Below are positions 1-5,382 of a stretch of 6,472 nucleotides of DNA, one piece after another. Numbering within the stretch: the stretch's first letter is position 1; each line of letters opens with the position of its first letter. The notes below the pieces were generated by a model. It saw only the letters and a program-made list of their open reading frames with translations, ran no database searches and had not been told where the DNA came from. Source of the stretch: an uncultured Lachnospiraceae bacterium (GTDB taxonomy: Bacteria > Bacillota > Clostridia > Lachnospirales > Lachnospiraceae); contig CAJUDX010000113.1 in the NCBI GenBank assembly GCA_910584785.1, forward strand, positions 1 through 6,472, in the 5' to 3' direction. A program made the position numbers and the translations under genes.

Positions 1-1
1 G

Positions 2-97
2 ATGAAAACAAGACGCAAAAGTTTATTTAAGCGTGGGCTGTCATTCTTTATTGCAGTGACGATGTGTTTAAGTATGCTGCAGATGCCGGTGTTTGCG
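2..97 (+). other. Sec signal peptide of the surface protein
   Basis: Residues 1-32 have a basic n-region (K2, R4, R5, K6, K10, R11), a hydrophobic core (about residues 13-26) and a small-residue cleavage site, V30-F31-A32 before A33; cleavage after A35 is also possible. No YSIRK-type motif is present. The mature protein would begin just before the first His of the Cys/His repeats. Confidence 0.85.
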
Positions 98-3000
98 GCG
101 GAGGCGCATGAACACAACCAGGATGGCTGGGAATGTGTTTGGATTGAAGGCAGCGAAAAGCTGGACTGCAAACATGAACATGATGAGGAGTGTTATAGGC
201 CTGGGAAGGATGTTCTTAATTGTGAGGACGATCACCATACAGAGGAGTGTTATGGTCCTGGTGAGGATATTTTGATTTGTGAGGACGACAGCGAGGAGCA
301 TGAACATAATGCGGACTGCTATGCTCCCGGTGAAGATGTTCTTAAGTGTAAGGAAAATCATCACACGGAGGACTGCTATGTTTCTGGCGAGGATGAATTA
401 AACTGCAGCCATGAGCATGACGAGGACTGCTATATTGTTACGGAAGGCAGGTGGGAGTGTACTGCGCCGGAAATTGAGGAAGCAGAAGAAGCGGATGAGG
501 CTGAGGCAGATGATTTGGTGGTCGAAGGAGAGAAAAATATTACAAAGGAAATCATCCTTGAGGCTGAAACGCCGGCAGCTGAAGTTTCCACGGATAAAAC
601 AGATGAGCTACAAGAACAAGAAGATGATTTCAACTATGCTACCAAGGATGAACTGGTAGCTGCCTTCGAGGCTGTAGGTGAGGCATTGGAGGATGGAGAC
701 GTTCAGGCGGGCATTGATGCATTGGATGATTACTTCGATGTTTATAACCGCCTGTCTCCTGAGGATCAGGAGGCCAATGCCGATGAGATGGAAGCCGCAC
801 TGGCTTACCAGGAGACCTTGCGGGGAAGCTTGGAGGGGATTGAGGATTCGGATGTTGAGACGTTGGCATATGATTGGAGAACTGTTACACTGCGTCCTAT
901 AACTGGATTAGGAATTACAACTAAAGTGTCAGTTGGTGATATGGTATGGAGTTATAACGGACATAAAAGCTATACTGTAAGCAAAATAGAAACTAAATAT
1001 AGAGAAAAAACTCAAATTGTTTTAAAGGTGTACACTAACAATAATAGCAATTTCTATTTTCCAAAAGCTTCCGATTTGTGGAATATACCATTAGGTAAGC
1101 AGGTTGATTATGTATTATGGAGTGGAAATAATTCAGGAGAAATGACTGAGAATGGTTCTGGAATGTGTTCTAATGGTGCGGGTGGTGCTAAGGTAGGAGA
1201 AGGAGTTTATTATTTTAAAGATGTAAGCTGTATTCATTCCTATAGCCAGACTATAGCTCCTAATTGTATCAATACTGGCCTGAAAACATGTTCTAAATGT
1301 GGTGCGACACAAACTGTAGCAGCGTTAGGCCATAGCTTCCCTTCAACTTGGACGGATAACTGCACTTCGCATACAGATTTGACCTGTACTGGTCACAAGC
1401 ATATCTGCACTCGTTGTAATGGAAGCTTGAGTGGTGGCACAGAGACTGCAGCGCATAGTTATGGCGGATGGGTGACTGTCACTGAGCCAAAACCTGGTGT
1501 GCCAGGTTTGCAGAAACGTACCTGTACGGCTTCTGGTTGTGAGCATTATGAGACAAAAACGATTGCGGAATTGCCTGTTGTTACAGAACCAGGAACAACT
1601 ACTGGTAATTTTACTGTCAAGAAATCCTTTACTGGACTTGCTGAGGGCGTGACGCCTCCTGATGTTACTTTAACCTATGAGGCATGGCGTACTAAGGACG
1701 GCAATGAGGTTGGTGCGAAAGAATCTGGTACGATTATCTTGTCTCCAAGTGGAAATAACACAAGTGAAGAAATCATTTACAGTGGAACGATTGCCCCGAC
1801 GGTTTGGAATATTCTGACTAGCGGTGATGGCGCTTTGTCTGAAAGTGAGCGATCACGTTACAAAAATGTTATTGTTATCACAGAAAGTAACGCTGAAGTA
1901 GATGGTTATACTTTAGAATTTGCACCAAAATATCCTGCGGATGGAACGGCAGATGGTAATCATATCACGTTTACTTTGGATGGTGCAACGTTTCAGAAAG
2001 ATTTGAGTTTAAAAAATACCTATACTGCTCCTACTGTTGAAGGTAAACAGGTAGGAATTCTGTTTTACAAGGTATTTAAGGGTGATTTGAAGGAAATTCC
2101 TTTGAATGCTGAAGGAAGACCTGCAGTGAACTATGTGTACCAGATCTCTTATAATCCAAATGCAGGCGGTCCATCATTTGAATCATTCACTGGTTCTATG
2201 GAGTGTGTGAAAGTTGACAAAACGCCAAGCGGTAATACCGGAAATGCTGTTTATAAATATACGGCCACGGTTACCCTTCCGCAGGGTGTAGAGAATGCTC
2301 AACTAAATGTGACCGAGACAAATAAGGAGATTGCAGGGTATAGGTGGTCATATGAAGACAAATGGCAGGGAAGCGGAACGATTATGTATTCTGTTCATAC
2401 ACCCACAAACCCGATGACATTTGGTGATTTTATAGACATCTATGATAAAATTCCTGACAGCCAAGAACCAAGTATTAACGACCTGGAAATTACCAAGACC
2501 GTTGATAAATCTACAGTTACAGTTGGCGAAGAGGTGACATACACGATTGAGGTTAAGAATACGGCTTCTCAGGCAGTTGAGGTAGATGTTGTCGATGAAT
2601 TGCCCGAAGAAATGTTTACGGAAGCTCCAACAGTATGTGATGGAGGAACATACGATAAGGAGACACATACTGTAACCTGGAACAAGGTAAGTATTCCTGC
2701 CGGCGAAACGAAAACGCTGACAGTTACTGTTAAGGCCGTTAAATCAGGAACATTTACAAATACTGCCAAGGTTGTCTTGAATGGTAAGGATAAGTCTGAT
2801 AGTGTAGAGGTAGAAGTAAAAGAAAAAGACCCCTCCCAGCCATTAGTACCCAAGCTGGAAGTTACCAAGAAAAACGATGGTTTCAAAACAGATCCGCAAA
2901 CCGGTAATGCTTTTGTTAAGTATACAATAACTGTAACCAATATAAGCGGCTTTTCCATCTATGGTTTGCGAATTACCGATACACTGGATCAGCCAACTGT

Positions 3001-4339
3001 CACCAAGGTTAATCCAGAGGATGTTGGTGAAGCTAAGATAAAGTGGATTTTTAAGGATTTTAAAGTGAAAACAAGTGACAATGGAAAATGGGGGAATGCT
3101 ACTCCGAGTGGTAAGGAAGATGACCTTGTCCATGTTTTACAGCCTTTGGCCAGGTATGAGGAGTTTGCGGATGGGCAGACGGTTACGTTAACCTACACGA
3201 TTGAGATTGAAAATCTGAATGATGATGTTGCAGTGAAGGTGAAACTGGATAATACTGCGGTAGGAGCATCCTGGAGCAAGGCACCAACGCCTGAACAGGT
3301 CAGCCGTCTTAGAATGTCCCGTTCAGCGCTTGCAGCTTTTGCGGCTGTCGATGATGAGCCTGATGTAACCGATTCTGCCTCCTCCAGTGCATCCAGCGGA
3401 GAAATCAGCGGCAATGGCGGTTCCAGTACAGAAGGCGAGCTTCCGAGAAAGTACAGTGTGATTTATACCTGGGACCTTCCAGAGGGGGCTAAGAATGAAC
3501 TGCCCACAGAGCCTAAGCATCCATCCGGTGCTGTTGTAAGTGTAGATATTAAATACACAAGTACAACGGAAATTGAAGTAAATGGCAAAACTTATATATT
3601 CTCAGGATGGAGTACGGATGATGCAGCAGTTGAGAATCATCAGTTTACCATGCCTGCGAAAAATGTGACTATTTATGGTACCTGGAAGGAGAAAAACGAA
3701 GGGAACCCCAATGTTCCTGATAAGCCGGGAACAAATCCTGAAACCCATAAAGTCACCGTTCACTATGTTTACACAGATGGAAGCAAAGCAGCCGACGACG
3801 AAGTACGTGATAACCTGACGGAAGGCACAGCGTACAGCATTCCTTCCCCGGGGATTAACGGTTATACGCCTGACCAGATTGCAGTCAATGGCACGATGGG
3901 AAAAGAGGATATAGTGCTGACCGTTACCTATACCCGGGACAGCACAGGTAATCCCGGCGGCGGAAGCTCCGGCGGAGGCGGAGGTGGTTCCACGGCTACG
4001 AACCAGACGGGCCGTGTCCATGGCACCACACCAAGTCCTGAATCAGAAGTTACCGTTCCCGGTGACGGAGTGCCGTTAGCTGAGATTCCAGAAGGAACCA
4101 ATATTGCTGACGAGGATGTGCCGCTGGCAGGGATTCCGGCAGTCGATATCCCGGATGCGGATGTACCGTTAGCAGGGATACCTGACCTGATGTATATCCC
4201 AAATGATGATGTGCCCCTGGCACGTGTGCCAAAGACCGGCGATAGTTCAGGGCTGTGGCATATGATGGCTTTACTGTCTGCCTTCGGCCTGATGGCAGTG
4301 ACGATGATAGACAGAAAGAAGCACCAGGAGAAGCAGTAA
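2..4339 (+). CDS. Large modular cell-wall-anchored surface protein (probable adhesin) with VPKTG sorting signal
   Basis: This 1445-residue secreted, wall-attached protein is probably an adhesin. The start is chosen because it is followed at once by a classic signal peptide (MKTRRK, then hydrophobic to about residue 32, VFA|AEA); its ribosome binding site lies outside the window. By eye the order is: Cys/His repeats 36-153; Glu/Asp/Ala-rich stretch 156-210; helical segment about 212-285; small beta-type region about 290-408; second Cys/His region 410-515 with C-x2-C pairs (430/433, 469/472); CnaB-like domain 536-675 with plausible isopeptide residues Lys540 or Lys541, Glu628 and Asn672; a second CnaB-like domain about 680-816; DUF11 828-942; divergent DUF11 951-1093; Ser/Gly linker; SHIRT- or InlB-like domain 1150-1231; MucBP-like domain 1249-1312; Gly-rich hinge; VPLA repeats; sorting signal 1409-1445. 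Domain names come from remembered family patterns, not a search. The ligand is unknown. The sortase gene directly downstream is the likely anchoring enzyme. Confidence 0.9.
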   Translation: MKTRRKSLFKRGLSFFIAVTMCLSMLQMPVFAAEAHEHNQDGWECVWIEGSEKLDCKHEHDEECYRPGKDVLNCEDDHHTEECYGPGEDILICEDDSEEHEHNADCYAPGEDVLKCKENHHTEDCYVSGEDELNCSHEHDEDCYIVTEGRWECTAPEIEEAEEADEAEADDLVVEGEKNITKEIILEAETPAAEVSTDKTDELQEQEDDFNYATKDELVAAFEAVGEALEDGDVQAGIDALDDYFDVYNRLSPEDQEANADEMEAALAYQETLRGSLEGIEDSDVETLAYDWRTVTLRPITGLGITTKVSVGDMVWSYNGHKSYTVSKIETKYREKTQIVLKVYTNNNSNFYFPKASDLWNIPLGKQVDYVLWSGNNSGEMTENGSGMCSNGAGGAKVGEGVYYFKDVSCIHSYSQTIAPNCINTGLKTCSKCGATQTVAALGHSFPSTWTDNCTSHTDLTCTGHKHICTRCNGSLSGGTETAAHSYGGWVTVTEPKPGVPGLQKRTCTASGCEHYETKTIAELPVVTEPGTTTGNFTVKKSFTGLAEGVTPPDVTLTYEAWRTKDGNEVGAKESGTIILSPSGNNTSEEIIYSGTIAPTVWNILTSGDGALSESERSRYKNVIVITESNAEVDGYTLEFAPKYPADGTADGNHITFTLDGATFQKDLSLKNTYTAPTVEGKQVGILFYKVFKGDLKEIPLNAEGRPAVNYVYQISYNPNAGGPSFESFTGSMECVKVDKTPSGNTGNAVYKYTATVTLPQGVENAQLNVTETNKEIAGYRWSYEDKWQGSGTIMYSVHTPTNPMTFGDFIDIYDKIPDSQEPSINDLEITKTVDKSTVTVGEEVTYTIEVKNTASQAVEVDVVDELPEEMFTEAPTVCDGGTYDKETHTVTWNKVSIPAGETKTLTVTVKAVKSGTFTNTAKVVLNGKDKSDSVEVEVKEKDPSQPLVPKLEVTKKNDGFKTDPQTGNAFVKYTITVTNISGFSIYGLRITDTLDQPTVTKVNPEDVGEAKIKWIFKDFKVKTSDNGKWGNATPSGKEDDLVHVLQPLARYEEFADGQTVTLTYTIEIENLNDDVAVKVKLDNTAVGASWSKAPTPEQVSRLRMSRSALAAFAAVDDEPDVTDSASSSASSGEISGNGGSSTEGELPRKYSVIYTWDLPEGAKNELPTEPKHPSGAVVSVDIKYTSTTEIEVNGKTYIFSGWSTDDAAVENHQFTMPAKNVTIYGTWKEKNEGNPNVPDKPGTNPETHKVTVHYVYTDGSKAADDEVRDNLTEGTAYSIPSPGINGYTPDQIAVNGTMGKEDIVLTVTYTRDSTGNPGGGSSGGGGGGSTATNQTGRVHGTTPSPESEVTVPGDGVPLAEIPEGTNIADEDVPLAGIPAVDIPDADVPLAGIPDLMYIPNDDVPLARVPKTGDSSGLWHMMALLSAFGLMAVTMIDRKKHQEKQ
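107..460 (+). repeat. Six-unit Cys/His-rich protein repeat (H-x-H / HHT...CY...C)
   Basis: Residues 36-153 contain units of the form [H-E-H or H-H-T], two or three acidic residues, Cys-Tyr, about eight residues usually containing G-[EK]-D, then Cys. The cysteines are at 45, 56, 64, 74, 83, 93, 106, 116, 125, 135, 143 and 153. Within the five clear units the Cys-to-Cys step is always 10. The first unit is degenerate and has a step of 11. HEH-type and HHT-type units alternate. At the DNA level this is a diverged tandem repeat of about 54-69 bases. From memory, similar HTH-x3-CY / LIC repeats occur at the N-termini of many gut Firmicutes surface proteins, with no established function. Paired disulfides or metal binding are inferences. 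Confidence 0.85.
4064..4231 (+). repeat. Four VPLA-x-[IV]P spacer repeats before the sorting motif
   Basis: The heptad VPLAEIP / VPLAGIP / VPLAGIP / VPLARVP occurs at residues 1357, 1373, 1388 and 1404, steps of 16, 15 and 16, each preceded by Asp or Gly-Asp-Gly. The last copy runs directly into the sorting motif: its VP is the VP of VPKTG. Pro-rich segments like this commonly span the peptidoglycan in wall-anchored proteins. The regular repetition suggests duplication of the sequence just before the sorting motif. Confidence 0.85.
4226..4336 (+). other. C-terminal cell wall sorting signal (VPKTG variant of LPXTG)
   Basis: Residues 1409-1445 have the canonical three parts: V-P-K-T-G-D at 1409-1414, a hydrophobic segment about 1418-1436 (LW through VTMI), and a charged tail D-R-K-K-H-Q-E-K-Q. 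Val replaces the usual Leu at position 1. By family knowledge a sortase would cleave between Thr1412 and Gly1413. The adjacent class B-like sortase is the obvious candidate, but its specificity cannot be read from sequence. Confidence 0.88.
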
Positions 4340-4383
4340 ACTATTATGCGCTCACAAGTAAGATAAATTTTAAACACGATTTA

Positions 4384-4409
4384 AGCCGGGGTTTGCAGAA
4401 ATCCCGGCT
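4384..4409 (+). terminator. Intergenic hairpin between surface protein and sortase; weak or leaky terminator or RNA stabiliser
   Basis: An 11-bp stem pairs 4384-4394 (AGCCGGGGTTT) with 4399-4409 (AAATCCCGGCT). It has one G-U wobble and a GCAG tetraloop. The sequence after it (ATCGTTGTATGG) has no run of T, so full termination is unlikely. It ends 10 bases before the sortase ribosome binding site. It may reduce read-through into the sortase gene or protect the 3' end of the upstream message. Confidence 0.55.
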
Positions 4410-4419
4410 ATCGTTGTAT

Positions 4420-4429
4420 GGAGGAGGAG
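4420..4429 (+). promoter_or_regulatory. Ribosome binding site deciding the sortase start at 4436
   Basis: The sequence GGAGGAGGAG ends six bases before ATG 4436. The alternative ATG at 4418 overlaps this site and would place MEEEFR before the membrane anchor, so 4436 (MKRFLVRL) is preferred. Confidence 0.8.
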
Positions 4430-4435
4430 TTTAGG

Positions 4436-4720
4436 ATGAAGCGATTTCTGGTGCGTTTGGTTTTGTGGGTGCTTTTGCTGACCGGTCTGTTTTTTTCTGC
4501 CCGCTCTGTGCTGGATGCCCAAAAGGCAGAAAAAGTTAGTCAGGAAGCTGTGCAGATTGCTAAATTGCCCGCAGGAATATCGGCTTCGGTGCGTTTGATT
4601 CCCATGGAAGCTGATGGAGAGGAAGGTCAGGAAGGGGCATGGGAACAGACGGAGAAAAAACAAAAGAGGGCCCAGAAGCATTGCCGGAGGAAGCGTCCTT
4701 TCTTGCCGATATTAACCTAA
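4436..4720 (+). CDS. Sortase N-terminal part (membrane anchor), out of frame with the catalytic part
   Basis: From ATG 4436 the frame reads MKRFLVRLVLWVLLLTGLFF, a short basic start and one membrane segment (about residues 4-22), followed by a polar stalk. This is the normal N-terminal layout of a class B-type sortase. After about residue 75 the frame turns into a basic, Cys- and Arg-rich stretch and stops at 4720, which looks like out-of-frame translation. The catalytic domain continues one frame back. A -1 shift within 4615-4720 joins them; joined at the A6 run the product is 278 residues, a usual length for the family. If translated alone, this piece would be a 94-residue membrane peptide without enzyme activity. 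Confidence 0.7.
   Translation: MKRFLVRLVLWVLLLTGLFFSARSVLDAQKAEKVSQEAVQIAKLPAGISASVRLIPMEADGEEGQEGAWEQTEKKQKRAQKHCRRKRPFLPILT
4629..4632 (+). promoter_or_regulatory. Possible internal ribosome binding site for ATG 4639
   Basis: AGGA, followed by AGGGGC, lies six bases before ATG 4639, within the region where both sortase frames are open. It could allow coupled re-initiation and production of the catalytic domain despite the frame break. The tract is generally purine-rich, so a chance match is quite possible. Confidence 0.35.
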
Positions 4721-5271
4721 AAGCCCTGCAGGAGGTAAATCAGGATGTGCTGGGCTGGATCAGCGTGCCTGGGACAAAGCTTTCCTATCCGATTGTACAG
4801 GGGGAGGACAATAACGAGTATTTGTATCATAACTGGAAAAAGGAACCAAGTATAAGCGGATCGATTTTTATGGAAAGTGCAAACCGCAGTGATTTTTCCG
4901 ATTTTCATACGATTATATATGGACACCGGATGCGTGACCTTACGATGTTTGGTGTTTTAAAAGAGTATCAAAGCCTGGATTTTTTGCAGGAACATCTGAA
5001 TATTTACCTTGTGCATGGGGACGGGATTTGCCGATATGCTGTTTTTGCCGCATATGAAGCGGGGATAAGGAGTATGGTTTACCGGCTGGATGTGGAGGAG
5101 AATGGATGGGAGGAGGAGTTTCTTCAGTTTTGCAGGGAGAGTTCGGTGATTGATGCGGGTGTCATCCCCGAACCGGGAGCGAAGATTTTAACGCTTTCCA
5201 CCTGTACCGGACGGGGGCATTCCACGCGATGGGTGGTGCAGGGGTATTTGGCTGAGGTGAAAAAACGGTAG
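4639..5271 (+). CDS. Class B-like sortase, catalytic domain (separated from its anchor by a frameshift)
   Basis: This transpeptidase attaches surface proteins with LPXTG-like signals to the cell wall at the outer membrane face. The frame holds the whole catalytic domain: the entry segment with DVLGWISVPGTKLSYPIVQG; the catalytic His in YGHRM (codon 4924); the catalytic Cys in TLSTCT (codon 5203); and the conserved Arg in STRWVVQGYL (codon 5227). The I-x-IPGT-x-YP-x-VQ and TLSTC patterns match class B sortases as remembered. ATG 4639 is preceded by AGGA (4629-4632) with six bases of spacing, so it could be translated alone as a 210-residue protein lacking a membrane anchor. More likely it is the second half of one 4436-5271 gene. 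It lies downstream of a VPKTG substrate, giving a probable enzyme-substrate pair. No terminator is seen before the next gene. Confidence 0.85.
   Translation: MGTDGEKTKEGPEALPEEASFLADINLKALQEVNQDVLGWISVPGTKLSYPIVQGEDNNEYLYHNWKKEPSISGSIFMESANRSDFSDFHTIIYGHRMRDLTMFGVLKEYQSLDFLQEHLNIYLVHGDGICRYAVFAAYEAGIRSMVYRLDVEENGWEEEFLQFCRESSVIDAGVIPEPGAKILTLSTCTGRGHSTRWVVQGYLAEVKKR
4655..4660 (+). other. A6 run: most likely position of the sortase frameshift
   Basis: The upstream frame reads GAG AAA AAA CAA here; the downstream frame continues from ACA at 4660. The shift must lie between the last stop in the downstream frame (TGA 4612-4614) and the stop of the upstream frame (ending 4720). This is the longest homopolymer in that interval. 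Loss of one A from an original A7, or a -1 slip of the AAA codon at 4658, joins the two frames. The run is not a canonical in-frame X-XXY-YYZ heptamer, because the base before the two AAA codons is G. Confidence 0.6.
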
Positions 5272-5325
5272 GGAAAAGAGACCGAAAGTCAACAATGCAG
5301 CAACAATGCGGCAATCTGAATGTGA

Positions 5326-5354
5326 TTGAAAAAAACCGGATTATATGGTAGGAT
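5326..5354 (+). promoter_or_regulatory. Extended -10 promoter for the nuclease gene
   Basis: TTGAAA at 5326-5331 and TAGGAT at 5349-5354 are 17 bases apart, with a TGG extended -10 element at 5346-5348. The predicted start of transcription is near 5361, about 22 bases before the GTG start. This suggests the nuclease can be expressed independently of the sortase operon. Confidence 0.6.
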
Positions 5355-5370
5355 AGGGATACAAAAGTAA

Positions 5371-5375
5371 AGGGG
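5371..5375 (+). promoter_or_regulatory. Ribosome binding site for the nuclease GTG start
   Basis: AGGGG lies seven bases before GTG 5383. A second purine tract (GGTGGGAAGG, 5382-5391) lies six bases before GTG 5398, so a start at 5398 (residue 6, giving VTEQIDQKHQ) is a real alternative and would shorten the protein by five residues. Confidence 0.55.
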
Positions 5376-5382
5376 AAAGCAG

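Noticed and set aside
2348..2958. Minus-strand open frames of 106 and 129 codons under the surface protein gene
   Set aside because: They mirror a confident plus-strand gene, have no recognisable protein features or ribosome binding sites, and their composition follows from the sense codons.
3928..4377. Minus-strand 149-codon frame covering the 3' end of the surface protein gene
   Set aside because: It is the reverse image of the Gly-rich hinge and VPLA repeats (poly-Pro and repeated SGTSAS-like text), so the repetition is inherited from the sense strand.
5311..5337. Short inverted repeat CAATC...GATTG followed by A7 after the sortase gene
   Set aside because: The stem is only 5 bp and the homopolymer is A on the transcribed sense, so it is not a plus-strand terminator. 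On the minus strand the T-run precedes the stem.
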